Below, piece after piece: positions 1-8,678 of a stretch of 64,000 bases of DNA. This DNA is from Microbacterium flavum (GTDB taxonomy: Bacteria > Actinomycetota > Actinomycetes > Actinomycetales > Microbacteriaceae): NCBI RefSeq assembly GCF_018717645.1, contig NZ_JAFLHG010000008.1, forward strand, positions 1-64,000, read 5' to 3'. Positions within the stretch are counted from its first letter, which is position 1. The number at the start of each line of letters is the position of its first letter. The position numbers and the translations under genes are program-made. Below the pieces are notes generated by a model. That model did not search any database. It saw only the letters and a program-made list of their open reading frames with translations, and was not told where the DNA came from.

Positions 1-173
1 GCTCCCGCGAGCAGCGACCGGCCCAGGGCCACGGCGCTGCCCCGGCATCCGGCAACCCGCGCACCGCGGGTCGCCGCGCCTCGCACTCGGGCGGCGCCGG
101 CGGCGCCGGTGGCAAGCTCGGCGTCGGATCGGTCGTTCGTCAGAACGGCGGACAGCGCCGCACCGGCCGCTGA
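1..173 (+). CDS. C-terminal end of an unidentified protein (5' truncated)
   Basis: An open frame enters from the left edge (first complete codon at base 3) and ends at the TGA at 171-173. The visible 56 residues are rich in Gly, Arg, Ala and Ser and end in a basic tail, GSVVRQNGGQRRTGR. No catalytic motif is visible. Low-complexity Gly/Arg tails like this are common at the ends of DEAD-box RNA helicases and other RNA-binding proteins, but that is only a guess. The frame is believable because a strong hairpin follows 28 bases after the stop. Function cannot be assigned from this fragment. Confidence 0.5.
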   Translation, partial: SREQRPAQGHGAAPASGNPRTAGRRASHSGGAGGAGGKLGVGSVVRQNGGQRRTGR

Positions 174-200
174 CCCCACCGGTCTCCGACTCGCGCGGAG

Positions 201-237
201 CGGCCCCGACCTGAGCCCTGGCGGCGGGTCGGGGCCG
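201..237 (+). terminator. Hairpin downstream of the truncated first gene
   Basis: Perfect 11-bp inverted repeat (201-211 with 227-237, CGGCCCCGACC arm) around a 15-base loop. Only TT follows and there is no real U-tract, so this is a GC-rich hairpin terminator of the actinobacterial kind. It separates the plus-strand gene from the convergent oxidoreductase operon. Confidence 0.55.
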
Positions 238-334
238 TTCCTGCGTCGGGGGGGCGGAGGTGCGCGCGCCCGCCGTCGGACCCCCGCCCGATCAGTGGTG
301 TTTCGGACACCGCCCGCGGATCAGAGCCCGCGGA

Positions 335-2071
335 TCAGGCCCCGCGGATCAGGCCGGCGGCGCGCTCCCCGATGACGATCGCGGGGGCGTTCGTGTGCCC
401 GCGGATGACCGTCGGCATGACCGAGGCATCCGCGACCCGGAGGCCGCGCACACCCCGCACCCGCAGGTCCGGATCGACGACGGATGCCTCGTCGAGCCCC
501 ATCCTCGCGGTGCCGACCGGGTGGTACAGGGTGTGCGAATAGCGGCGCATCGACGTCTCGGCCCGTTCGGCGGCGGACATCGCCTCGCCGCCGGAGGGCT
601 GCACCCAGCCGCCGGTCGTGATCGCGCCGAGCGCCGCCGTCGCGATGAACCGCTCGCACTCGGCGAGACCGGCGAGGAGCGTGCGGGCGTCGATGCCCTC
701 CGAGTCGGCGAGGTAGCCCGGGTCGATCACCGCCGGGGCGGTCGGGTCGGCGGACGCGAGCCGGATCGTCCCGCGGCTGCGCGGCCGCAGCAGGATCGCC
801 CCCACCGTGATGCCCTCCGCGGGCAGCGGCACCAGGCCTTCGCCGACGTAGGGCGCCGCGGCGAAGATGATCTCGATGTCGGGGAGGTCCTCGGGCGCGC
901 CGGTCTCATCGGCCACGTCCGTCCGCACGAAGCCGTACGCCTCGGCGACGTTCGAGGTCAGCATGCCGCGGCGCGAGGTGAGGTAGCGGCCCAGCTCGCC
1001 GATCCGCTCGGCGCCGAAGAGCGTGCCCGGGGATGCCGCGGGCGCGAGCCCCGCGACGAGATGGTCCTGCAGGTTCTCGCCCACGTCCGGCGCGTCGACG
1101 AGCACCGGAATGCCGTGCGCGGCGAGGTGGGCCGCGGGGCCGATGCCGCTCAGCATCAGCAGCGGCGGCGTGTTGATCGCGCCGCCGCTGAGGATCACCT
1201 CGCGGCGGGCGCGCGCGTGCCGCGTGACGCCGTCGATCTCGACGTACACCCCGGTGGCACGGGGCGACCCCTCGACGAACTCGGGGACCGAGCCGGGCTC
1301 GGGGACCGTGCCGGGCTCGGGGATCGTGCTGTGCTCCGGCCCGGCGCCCGCTCCGGTGTCGAAGGTCACCCGGCGCACGAGGGCGTCCGTGATCACGCGC
1401 AGGTTCCGCCGACGACGAGCGGGGCGCAGGTACGCGTCGGCCGTCGACGCGCGGCCGCCGCGACGCTGCGAGACCATGGTCTGCGAGAACCCCTGGCCCG
1501 TCGGCAGATTCGCGGTGGTGACGGGATGCCCCAGCTCGCGTGCCGCGTCGAGGAACGCCGCGGTGTGCGGCCGCGGGTCGCGCTGGGGCTCCACGCGCTG
1601 CGGTCCGCCGCGGCCGAGCGCCGCGTCCGCCGCATCCTCGGTGTCCTCCACCCGCAGGATGTACGGGGCCAGTGCCCGCCAGGACCAGGTGTCGCCGGCG
1701 GTCTGCGCCCACTCGTCGTAGTCGCCCGCGAAGCCGCGCACCCACATCATCGCGTTCAGCGACGACGAGCCGCCGAGCGTCTTGCCGCGCGGCCAGTACA
1801 CCGTGCGCCCCTCGAGCGCGGGCTGGGGGACCGTGTCGTAGTTCCAGTCGTAGCGCCCGCGGAAGAGCTTCGAGAACGCCGCGGGCACGTGCAGCTCGAG
1901 CGCACGGTCGACCGGCCCCGCCTCGAGCAGCAGCACCGACACCGACGGATCCTCGCTCAGCCGCGCGGCGACCGCGGCACCCGCCGAGCCCGCTCCGACG
2001 ACGATGTAGTCGGCGTCGAGCGCGTCCCCCGTGCCGCCGCGCCGGGGACGAGGCAGAGAGCGACGGCTCAC
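335..2071 (-). CDS. GMC family FAD-dependent alcohol oxidoreductase (choline dehydrogenase-like)
   Basis: About 578 residues, the usual size for choline or alcohol dehydrogenases of the glucose-methanol-choline family. The FAD-binding GAGSAG motif lies about 20 residues from the start, followed by a GGSSSLN segment. The C-terminal half has the YHPVGTARMG active-site region and the closing VRGLRVADASVMP block. I place the start at GTG 2071, which overlaps the stop of the aldehyde dehydrogenase by GTGA; a frame extension to 2182 would run through that gene. The family oxidises alcohols to aldehydes with FAD. With the aldehyde dehydrogenase it forms a logical alcohol to aldehyde to acid pair. 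The substrate is not determined by the sequence. Confidence 0.93.
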   Translation of the reverse strand: MSRRSLPRPRRGGTGDALDADYIVVGAGSAGAAVAARLSEDPSVSVLLLEAGPVDRALELHVPAAFSKLFRGRYDWNYDTVPQPALEGRTVYWPRGKTLGGSSSLNAMMWVRGFAGDYDEWAQTAGDTWSWRALAPYILRVEDTEDAADAALGRGGPQRVEPQRDPRPHTAAFLDAARELGHPVTTANLPTGQGFSQTMVSQRRGGRASTADAYLRPARRRRNLRVITDALVRRVTFDTGAGAGPEHSTIPEPGTVPEPGSVPEFVEGSPRATGVYVEIDGVTRHARARREVILSGGAINTPPLLMLSGIGPAAHLAAHGIPVLVDAPDVGENLQDHLVAGLAPAASPGTLFGAERIGELGRYLTSRRGMLTSNVAEAYGFVRTDVADETGAPEDLPDIEIIFAAAPYVGEGLVPLPAEGITVGAILLRPRSRGTIRLASADPTAPAVIDPGYLADSEGIDARTLLAGLAECERFIATAALGAITTGGWVQPSGGEAMSAAERAETSMRRYSHTLYHPVGTARMGLDEASVVDPDLRVRGVRGLRVADASVMPTVIRGHTNAPAIVIGERAAGLIRGA

Positions 2072-3816
2072 GCGCGGAACGCCTTGACGAGGGTGACGCC
2101 CATGGCCGCCCCGTCGCCGTCCATGCGGAATCGCGTGAACCCTTCGCAGACCGCGGCGCCCGTGCGCGAGGTCACGAACCACGGCGGCTTGGGCAGCACC
2201 GACAGGCCGTGTCCGCGGAGGGCGGACGACGCCGAGCGCGGGAACGGGCGGAACGGCCCGTGCACGACGGTGCGCTCGACACGGTCGAGGAGGAACGCGT
2301 TGTGCACGACCCCGATGCCGCTCGGCGCGTCATCGATCGTGCCGCCCGGGTAGGCGCCCCAGGTCGCGGTCGGGGTGAGGAAGCCGAAGGCCGTCCAGGA
2401 GTTGATCGCGACGGTGCCGTAGTGCAGGTCGGCCATGGCGCGGTCGAAGCCCGCACCCAGGGCATCCTGCGTCCGGGGGTCGATCAGCACGTTCGCCCCC
2501 AGCGTTCCGGTGAGCCGCTCGTTCGCGTGCGCGACGGCCGTATCGAGGAACTCCTGGCCGTTGCCGGGCAGCGGGACCACGCCGAGCACGGGAGCGAAGT
2601 ACTCGGTGGTCTCGAGGGCGGATGCCCCTGCCGCCGGCGTCTCGATGAGGGCGCGGGTTCCCCCGTCGCCGGCGCCGCCGCTCCAGACGGCGTCCGGGTA
2701 GGCCTTCCGGGCGGCATCCATCTTGCGGTCGCTGTTCGGGTACCAGACAGGGCGCTGCGGTGCACGATCGTAGGCGTCCCTCAGCTCGGCGAGGAACTGG
2801 GCTCGCTGCGGCCAGTCCTGCGACAGCAGCACGACCTGTCCCGCGATGCAGTTGTGCCCGCTGTTGTGCAGGCGCATCGTCACGATGTGCTCGGCCTGGA
2901 AGCGCAGATCGGCGCGCGACCACTCGCCCGGCACCACGATGATCGGCGAGACTCCGCCGAGTTCGGCCGTGATCGGCACGGAGAGGGAGGGGACGATCGC
3001 GCGGAAGGTCGCTTCAGACCCCGTGATGTGCACATGCGAGATCGACGGATGCCGCGTGAGGTAGGCGCCCACGTCGCCGCCGCCGCGCACGATCCGCAGG
3101 AACCCCGGCTCGATCAGCGGGGCGAGCGCGCGCTCGAAGACCGGGACCAGGGCGTCCTGGGTCGGATTGACCTTCAGCACGGCGACGCGGTTGAACGCCA
3201 GCAGCTCGTACATCACGTCGAGGAACGGGATCGAGGTGATGTTGCCCGCGCCGAGCACGAGTCCGACACCGCCCGATTCGGTCGGATGCCGCTGGCCGAG
3301 CCCCGCTTCGCGCCGGGCCTCGTCGAGGGTGACCCCCGGCTGCAGCCACACCTCGGTGCGGTAGCCCGAGAGCAGCAGCCGGTCGGTCGCGGTCAGGGGG
3401 GAGGTGTGGAGGACCACGCGGTCGCCCTCTCGGGCGGAGTCGGGGGCGGTGCCGGTCCTCAGCCCCGCGATGGGCGATCGGCCGGCGGCCAGCGCGGCGA
3501 GCGTGTCGGCGTACGCGTCGAGCGCGACCAGCGCGGCATACGGCCCGGAGAGCCACTCCTCGCCGCGGAGCGGATGCCCGGGCGCCAGGCCCTTCGACGT
3601 CGCGGCGGTGTCGGCCCATTCCTCCGCGACGGCGGCCGTGGCGACGCGCAGTCGCTGCATCAGGGTGCGTCGCTGGCCGAGGGTCAGCAGGCTCCAGGTG
3701 CGCGCGCCGGTCTGAAGGTCCTCGATCGCCGCGTCGAGCGCGGCGCGGATGCCATCCGGAAGGGTCTCGTCGGGGGGATCGGCATTCGCGCCGGCGGGGC
3801 CTGTGACAGTGGTCAT
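2068..3816 (-). CDS. Aldehyde dehydrogenase family protein
   Basis: 582 residues, somewhat longer than typical NAD(P)-dependent aldehyde dehydrogenases (about 480-500), with about 90 extra N-terminal residues. The catalytic cysteine is C323 (HNSGHNCIAGQ), the general base E285 (TAELGG), and the cofactor-site lysine K215 (VLKVNP). The canonical PWNFP stretch is altered to GAGNITSIP, so this is a divergent subfamily. The start at 3816 has a good ribosome site (AAGGAG, 6 bases upstream). It overlaps the GMC oxidoreductase by four bases and is the first gene of a two-gene operon. It probably oxidises the aldehyde made by that enzyme; the substrate is unknown. Confidence 0.9.
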   Translation of the reverse strand: MTTVTGPAGANADPPDETLPDGIRAALDAAIEDLQTGARTWSLLTLGQRRTLMQRLRVATAAVAEEWADTAATSKGLAPGHPLRGEEWLSGPYAALVALDAYADTLAALAAGRSPIAGLRTGTAPDSAREGDRVVLHTSPLTATDRLLLSGYRTEVWLQPGVTLDEARREAGLGQRHPTESGGVGLVLGAGNITSIPFLDVMYELLAFNRVAVLKVNPTQDALVPVFERALAPLIEPGFLRIVRGGGDVGAYLTRHPSISHVHITGSEATFRAIVPSLSVPITAELGGVSPIIVVPGEWSRADLRFQAEHIVTMRLHNSGHNCIAGQVVLLSQDWPQRAQFLAELRDAYDRAPQRPVWYPNSDRKMDAARKAYPDAVWSGGAGDGGTRALIETPAAGASALETTEYFAPVLGVVPLPGNGQEFLDTAVAHANERLTGTLGANVLIDPRTQDALGAGFDRAMADLHYGTVAINSWTAFGFLTPTATWGAYPGGTIDDAPSGIGVVHNAFLLDRVERTVVHGPFRPFPRSASSALRGHGLSVLPKPPWFVTSRTGAAVCEGFTRFRMDGDGAAMGVTLVKAFRA

Positions 3817-3949
3817 GACACTCTCCTTCGGGTGGCAGAGGTCATTCTACGTCCGCGGCATCCGGTGTCACCCGGTGTGCGACCGGGTGCCGCGGACGCG
3901 CGGCGCGCCAGCTCACCCGACGCGCGAGATCGCGTCGGCGCGCGGCGCG

Positions 3950-4213
3950 TCAGATCAGGGCGAGTTCGCGCAGCTTCGCCGCGACGTCGTCGTTGGACGG
4001 CTCGACGTGGTGCGTCGCGTCGGGGTAGACGACGACGGGGATGTTCGTGCGGCCCGAGATCTCCCGCGCGACCTCGGCGGCGGCCGGGTCGGCGTCGAGA
4101 TCGACGTACGTGTAGGCGATGCCGAGGCCGTCCAGCTGCGCCTTCGTGCGTCGGCAGTCGCGGCACCACTCGGCGCCGAACATCGTGAGGGTGGAGTCCG
4201 TCGGGGTCGTCAT
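3950..4213 (-). CDS. Glutaredoxin-like / mycoredoxin-type small redox protein
   Basis: 87-residue thioredoxin-fold protein. Strand 1 carries the motif EWCRDC (C17 and C20), followed by YVDLDAD and the cis-proline segment TNIPVVVYPD. Small glutaredoxin-like proteins of this sort in Actinobacteria reduce mycothiol-mixed or other disulfides. The W-C-x-D-C signature differs from the CPYC of classical glutaredoxins. The start ATG overlaps the stop of the upstream glycosyltransferase (ATGA), so the two are translationally coupled. The link to polysaccharide synthesis is probably only positional. Confidence 0.88.
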   Translation of the reverse strand: MTTPTDSTLTMFGAEWCRDCRRTKAQLDGLGIAYTYVDLDADPAAAEVAREISGRTNIPVVVYPDATHHVEPSNDDVAAKLRELALI

Positions 4214-5340
4214 GATCCCAGCGTACGTCCGGTCGCCTCGGCGACGGGCGGCTTCACGGCCGTTTGCGCGACGCGCTTCGGCGCGTAGACGAACAGCGCG
4301 TGGTACACGAAGCGGACGACGAAGGCGGCGGCGAGGGTGATCGCGGCGGCCAGGACGCTCGGGATGTGGGCGCTCTGGACGAGGAGGGCGAGGATCGGGA
4401 TGCGGATGATCGCCTCTGCGTTGTTGAACGCGAACGATTTGATGAAGCGGACCCGCATCTGGCCGGACTCGGCGCGCATGTCGGCGAAGACCAGGTACTC
4501 CAGCAGGAGGAAGTTGCCGATGATCGTGACTTCGCTCGCGACGATCGCGGCGGGCAGGTAGTCCATGCCGAGGCGGATGAGGCCCCACATGATGACGAGG
4601 TTCGCGACTGCGCCGACGCCGCCGACGAGGGCGAATGCCGACATGCGGCCGAAGCGCAGCATCGCGAGCTGGGTGAGGAAGCGCATGCCCTGCGCGAAGC
4701 TGGCCTTCGACTCGCCCGCGTAGCGCGAGGCGAAGGCGAAGGGCACTTCGCCGATCCGGAGCTGGCGGCGCGCGAGGATCTCGAGGAGGATCTTGAACCC
4801 GCGCGGGCGGAGCGCGCCGAGTTCGATCGCCTCGCGGTCGACGAGGAAGAATCCCGTCATCGGGTCGGTCGTGCCGTTGAGCTTGCGCGGGAACATCGAC
4901 TTCGTGACGAGGGTCGAGGCGCGCGAGACCGCCGTGCGGGTGGCGTTCGCGAGGCCGCCCGCGGTGCCGCCGGCCACATAGCGGGATGCCACCACGATGT
5001 CGACGTCGCCTCCGGCGGCCCGATCGAGCATCCGGGGGATGTCCTCGGGCGGGTGCTGCAGATCGCCGTCCATCACGAGGCACCACCGCGAGGATGCCGC
5101 GTGGAAGCCGTCGACGACCGCGCCGCCCAGACCCGCGCTCGGCTGGTCACGGTGGATGAGCCGGACGGGGAAGTCGGCGGCATCCGCGGCCTGGCGGATC
5201 AGGTCGGGGGTGTCGTCGGTGGAGTCGTCCACGAAGAGGATTTCGAACGATCGACCTGAGAGCGAGGCGCCGACGCGGCGGATGAGCTCCGCGACGTTCG
5301 GGCCTTCGTTGAAGGTCGGCACGATGACCGTGAGATCCAT
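4210..5340 (-). CDS. Polyprenol-phosphate sugar transferase fused to a GtrA membrane domain
   Basis: 376 residues. The first ~225 are a GT2 dolichol-phosphate-mannose-synthase-like catalytic domain: IVPTFNE at the start, FVDDS, then MDGDLQHPPE with the metal-binding acidic residues. The rest is a four-helix GtrA domain (hydrophobic stretches from about residue 235 to 355). Such proteins transfer a sugar from a nucleotide donor to polyprenyl phosphate and may help move it across the membrane. A close paralogue with the same order of domains lies at 28584-29786. It is followed, with ATGA overlap, by the glutaredoxin. The sugar cannot be told from sequence. Confidence 0.92.
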   Translation of the reverse strand: MDLTVIVPTFNEGPNVAELIRRVGASLSGRSFEILFVDDSTDDTPDLIRQAADAADFPVRLIHRDQPSAGLGGAVVDGFHAASSRWCLVMDGDLQHPPEDIPRMLDRAAGGDVDIVVASRYVAGGTAGGLANATRTAVSRASTLVTKSMFPRKLNGTTDPMTGFFLVDREAIELGALRPRGFKILLEILARRQLRIGEVPFAFASRYAGESKASFAQGMRFLTQLAMLRFGRMSAFALVGGVGAVANLVIMWGLIRLGMDYLPAAIVASEVTIIGNFLLLEYLVFADMRAESGQMRVRFIKSFAFNNAEAIIRIPILALLVQSAHIPSVLAAAITLAAAFVVRFVYHALFVYAPKRVAQTAVKPPVAEATGRTLGS

Positions 5341-5448
5341 GGGGCTCGCGTTTCGCCGGCGGGATGGGACCCTTCAGCGTAGCGGGGGGCACCTTCGCAA
5401 GTGCCGAGTGCGACCTGTCAGTTCGCTATGCAGCGTCGATGAGCGAAA

Positions 5449-6621
5449 TCAGCCGATCTGGCCCTTCACATCGGCGACGCCCATCCCGAAGTTGACGCGG
5501 ATGCAGGGGAGGGTCAGCTTGTCGGCGCCGATCTCCACGTAGCCCTGCTCGATCGTGCGCGCGAGCTGGAAGCCGGCCTGGCGGAGCCCCTCGTGGGAGC
5601 GCTCGTCATTGTGGCCGTAGGGGTAGGCCATGACCTCGTGCGCGGCATCCGCACTCACCCCGATCGTCTCCAGGGCTGCGGCGGACGCCTGCATGTCCGC
5701 GGCGATCTCCTCGGGGGACAGGTTCACCATCAGCCCCTTCCCGTTGGCGCCCGCGCTGTGCATGTTGTTGGTGTGCGATCGCGGCAGGACGAACGGGTTC
5801 TGGGTCGCGACGCCGTCACCGGTGATGTCGAACGAGGTCACCATGACCTGGAGCTGCTCGTTGATCGGCGAGGCCATGGTCAGCCACGTCGGGTCGGCGT
5901 CGTCATCGGTGATGATGACCGCGTGGTCGGGGAGGTACAGCGCTCCATCGATGAACGCGTTCAGCTCGTCCCACGTGGGGAGGTAGAACGCGGCATCCTT
6001 GATGTACTGCATCGTGGCGCGGTAGTCCTCGATGTAGGAGTAGTTCCCGCGCAGCCACCCCTCTTCGCCGCCGGGCTTGTCGGTGAACTGGTGGTACATG
6101 AGGATCGGGATGCGCGCGCCGACCGCGGCCGCCGCGGCGGTCGGCGTCCATGCCCCGTACAGGGTCTGCTGCTGGTCGGTGCACGTCACGAGGTCCGACC
6201 CGTTGACGCGCACGGCGGGGTTCGCCGCGCCCGTCGTGGGGTCGGCGGATGCCGCGGCTGCGGACGCTGCGTCGGGGTACCAGCCGGCGAAGGCGCGCCC
6301 CTCGGCGCGGGGGATCGGCAGACGGTCGTACAGGCGATCCTGGATCTGGAGCTGAGGGTCGACCGTCATGCCGTCCAGGACGAAGGAGACCGCGCACGCG
6401 CCGGGCGTGCCGGCGTGGGCGGCGAGGAGCTTCTGAGCGGGCGACTCGGGCGTCGGGGTCGGCGTCGAGGCCGAAGGGTTCGTGCTCTGCCCTGCATCGG
6501 GAACGGCCCCGTCGACGGTCCCGCTCGCACACGATGCGAGGATGACGGCGGATGTCGCGAGCGCCACCCCGACGGTCAGTGTGCGGACGCGCCGTGCCTC
6601 GCGCAGATCGATGTCACCCAT
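5449..6621 (-). CDS. Lipoprotein polysaccharide deacetylase (NodB fold, PgaB/IcaB-like)
   Basis: 390 residues. An N-terminal hydrophobic segment ends in the lipobox LASC, so it should be anchored outside the membrane. A Thr/Pro-rich linker follows, then a short module (FAGWYPD ... TLYGAWT) that resembles an InlB-type B-repeat. The catalytic domain has PILMYHQF, a TDDDAD version of the TFDDG metal motif, an HTNNMH metal motif spaced as in PgaB/IcaB poly-N-acetylglucosamine deacetylases, and MAYPYG. It likely removes acetyl groups from an exported polysaccharide. It lies alone between the glycosyltransferase operon and the cytidylyltransferase, reading the same way. Confidence 0.87.
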   Translation of the reverse strand: MGDIDLREARRVRTLTVGVALATSAVILASCASGTVDGAVPDAGQSTNPSASTPTPTPESPAQKLLAAHAGTPGACAVSFVLDGMTVDPQLQIQDRLYDRLPIPRAEGRAFAGWYPDAASAAAASADPTTGAANPAVRVNGSDLVTCTDQQQTLYGAWTPTAAAAAVGARIPILMYHQFTDKPGGEEGWLRGNYSYIEDYRATMQYIKDAAFYLPTWDELNAFIDGALYLPDHAVIITDDDADPTWLTMASPINEQLQVMVTSFDITGDGVATQNPFVLPRSHTNNMHSAGANGKGLMVNLSPEEIAADMQASAAALETIGVSADAAHEVMAYPYGHNDERSHEGLRQAGFQLARTIEQGYVEIGADKLTLPCIRVNFGMGVADVKGQIG

Positions 6622-6729
6622 GTCGTCCCCCGGGTCAGCGGCGCTCCCCGCGCCGATGACATCCTAGGGGTGAAATCGCCGGTTGCGCGGTGATTACGGC
6701 CGTACCGCACGAGGAGTGCGGGGCGGGTC

Positions 6730-7077
6730 TCACCGCGCCGATCTGCCCTCGGCGATGCCTTTGACGCGGAGGGCCCGCCCGGAGAGGGCCACGACGAGGA
6801 ACGCGGTCGCTTCGGGCGGGGTGTCGACATCGAGGGGGAGCAGGGTGACGTCGATGTCTTTGCCTCCGGCGGTGAGGACGCCCTCGCCCCTGCCGTCCCA
6901 GATCACGGAGTAGACGCGAGGGCGGGGGGAACGGCGAGGAGGGGTGACGGCCTGCCCGACGGCGCGGGGGAAGAGCAGCTGCAGCTGGTATCGCCGATCC
7001 GGATCGGGATCGGGGTCGGAGAGGATGGGGAGAAGGGCGATGGTCTGACCGACGAAGAGATCGACCGGCTCGGTCAT
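6730..7077 (-). CDS. Small hypothetical protein, 115 aa
   Basis: I do not recognise this protein. Start ATG at 7077 has an AGAGGTG ribosome site directly upstream and lies 19 bases after the stop of the cytidylyltransferase, so the two are probably co-transcribed. The product is soluble, with a DPDPDPD run near residue 21, a Pro/Arg stretch around 45-55 and beta-strand-like hydrophobic segments toward the end. No signal peptide or catalytic motif is seen. Its position suggests a role with the CDP-alcohol step, but nothing in the sequence proves it. Confidence 0.62.
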   Translation of the reverse strand: MTEPVDLFVGQTIALLPILSDPDPDPDRRYQLQLLFPRAVGQAVTPPRRSPRPRVYSVIWDGRGEGVLTAGGKDIDVTLLPLDVDTPPEATAFLVVALSGRALRVKGIAEGRSAR

Positions 7078-7096
7078 CACCTCTCGCCGCACGCCT

Positions 7097-7558
7097 TCAC
7101 GCCGACTCCGCCATCGCGGCCAGGCGCTCCTCGCCGGCCGCCGCCGCGGCATCCAGCGCCCGGCGCAGCTGCGTGCTGGACGTGTGCGCCGTGTACGGGA
7201 AGTACACGACCTCGACGCCGACCGCGGCGAACTCGTTCTCGAGGCGGACGCCCTTCTCGGTGCCCCGCCAGTCGTCGCCCTTGAAAAAGTGCGTGAAGCG
7301 CACGTCACGCCAGACGTCGACCTTGTCGGGCACCGTCTCGATGTGGACGTCATCGACGTAGCGGATCCCGCGCACGATCTCCGCCCGCTCGAGAGTCGGG
7401 ACGAACGGCTCGACGCCCTTCACCGTGCGGAGCATCTCGTCGCTCACCACGCCCGCGATGAGGAAGTCGCACTGCTCCTTCGCGTGACGCAGCACGTTGA
7501 GGTGCCCGATGTGGAAAAGATCGAACGCCCCCGCGGCATAGCCGATTCGTACAGTCAT
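7097..7558 (-). CDS. Cytidylyltransferase (glycerol-3-phosphate cytidylyltransferase-like)
   Basis: 153 residues, close to TagD-type enzymes in length. The nucleotidyltransferase motif HIGH (FDLFHIGHLNVLRHA) is near the start, and a FKGDDWRGTEKG segment corresponds to the substrate loop. The usual C-terminal RTxGISTT motif is weakly replaced by YTAHTSSTQLRR. It should make a CDP-activated alcohol such as CDP-glycerol. A matching CDP-alcohol phosphotransferase lies at 11791-12531. The start at 7558 follows the G-run TGCTGGGGGGCA, a 12-mer found again in the leader of the priming-transferase operon near 36070. Confidence 0.88.
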   Translation of the reverse strand: MTVRIGYAAGAFDLFHIGHLNVLRHAKEQCDFLIAGVVSDEMLRTVKGVEPFVPTLERAEIVRGIRYVDDVHIETVPDKVDVWRDVRFTHFFKGDDWRGTEKGVRLENEFAAVGVEVVYFPYTAHTSSTQLRRALDAAAAAGEERLAAMAESA

Positions 7559-7681
7559 TTGCCCCCCAGCAGCTGACTCTTGAGGACATCATGACGACGT
7601 CCCCGAGATACTGCCGAGTCCCCCGACCCGGCAAGGACTCCCACAGTCCTTCTCGGAGGGTATCGCACATTCGCGCCGGTG

Positions 7682-8590
7682 TCAGCGGCGGCTGTACTCC
7701 TGGTAGCTCCCGCCCACGGATCCGACCATCATCCCCAGCCCGCGCCACGCGGCGCGGGCACCCCGCGCGTCGTGGCGCGGGGATCGGGTGAGGATGCCGA
7801 AGAACCATCGGCATCCGCCGACGGCTGCCCGTGCTCCGCCCCCGACGAGGCCGCGCACGCGCGCGGCGAGACGCCCGCGGGCGTGGGTTTTCGCCGCGAC
7901 ATCGGTGTGGACGGTGCTGATGCCGACGCGGTACGCGCGGCGCAGAACCCAGCCGCGAGTCAGTCGTGCGGGATCGACGACGTCGTACACGAGCGCATCA
8001 GGGCATGACACGATCTCCTCGCCCGCGGCGACGAGGCGTTTGGTGAAGTGGATGTCCTCACCCCCGGAGAGCCCGAACGCGGCGTCGAAGCGCACCCCCC
8101 GTCGTCGGACGGCGTCCAGGTCGAGGAGAAGGTTGTTCGTCGGTGCGCTGTGCTGGAGAGCGCCGTCGGCGAAGCGCACCCTTCGGAAGAAGCCGCCCTC
8201 CTCGATCCACGGGTCGTGCCATCCATCCGGGAAGCGGGTCTCCACTCGACCGGACACCGCAGCGGCGCCGGTCTCGCGCCAGCGGGCGACGAGGGTGGGC
8301 AGCCAATCGGGTGCCGGCAGCTCGTCGTCGTCGATGAAGACGAGGGCGCGTGCGCCGCCGGCCTCGTCCAGGGCGCGGTTGCGCACGGCGGCGAGGCCGC
8401 GGCCGGGTTCGATGACGTGGTCGACGCCGGCCCTCGCCGCCACCTCCCGCGCGGAGCCGGCGGGGTCGTTGTCGATGACGAGGACGCGCGCGTTCGTCGC
8501 GGTCGCGTGGGGGACTATCTCTCCCAGCAGCCGGGAGAGGGACCCCTCCCGGTGGAACGTGGGGATCGCCACGACGATCTCGCGCTCCAT
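7682..8590 (-). CDS. Family 2 glycosyltransferase
   Basis: About 303 residues from ATG 8590. GT-A fold signatures: VVAIPTFHRE at the start, VIDNDPAG, GRGLAAVRNRAL and the DxD-like FIDDDELP. A GGEDIHF segment corresponds to the acceptor or catalytic-base region. A basic C-terminal third probably lies against the membrane. The frame stays open to GTG 8656, but the shorter start matches the family, where the first beta strand is near residue 5. It diverges from the neighbouring glycosyltransferase at 8679 with only 88 bases between. It is a relative of the 10641-11570 enzyme (similar RNxLLD and GGED motifs). Confidence 0.87.
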   Translation of the reverse strand: MEREIVVAIPTFHREGSLSRLLGEIVPHATATNARVLVIDNDPAGSAREVAARAGVDHVIEPGRGLAAVRNRALDEAGGARALVFIDDDELPAPDWLPTLVARWRETGAAAVSGRVETRFPDGWHDPWIEEGGFFRRVRFADGALQHSAPTNNLLLDLDAVRRRGVRFDAAFGLSGGEDIHFTKRLVAAGEEIVSCPDALVYDVVDPARLTRGWVLRRAYRVGISTVHTDVAAKTHARGRLAARVRGLVGGGARAAVGGCRWFFGILTRSPRHDARGARAAWRGLGMMVGSVGGSYQEYSRR

Positions 8591-8663
8591 CCGGCCCCCC
8601 CCGATTCCCGGCGCGCGATCCGCACCCCGCGACGACCCGCCAAGCGTAGCGGACACGTCGGTG

Positions 8664-8672
8664 TCCTAGGCT
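8664..8672. promoter_or_regulatory. Overlapping divergent -10 elements around CCTAGG
   Basis: TAGGCT at 8667-8672 lies six bases before ATG 8679 on the plus strand, the spacing of leaderless actinobacterial genes. The palindrome CCTAGG (8666-8671) also gives TAGGAC on the minus strand, facing the gene that starts at 8590. No convincing -35 was seen on either side. Confidence 0.45.
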
Positions 8673-8678
8673 GGCGGC

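Noticed and set aside
300..345. Three tandem CGCGGATCAG-type units near 306-345
   Set aside because: Too short, and they run into the end of the GMC gene; probably chance or codon bias rather than a functional repeat.
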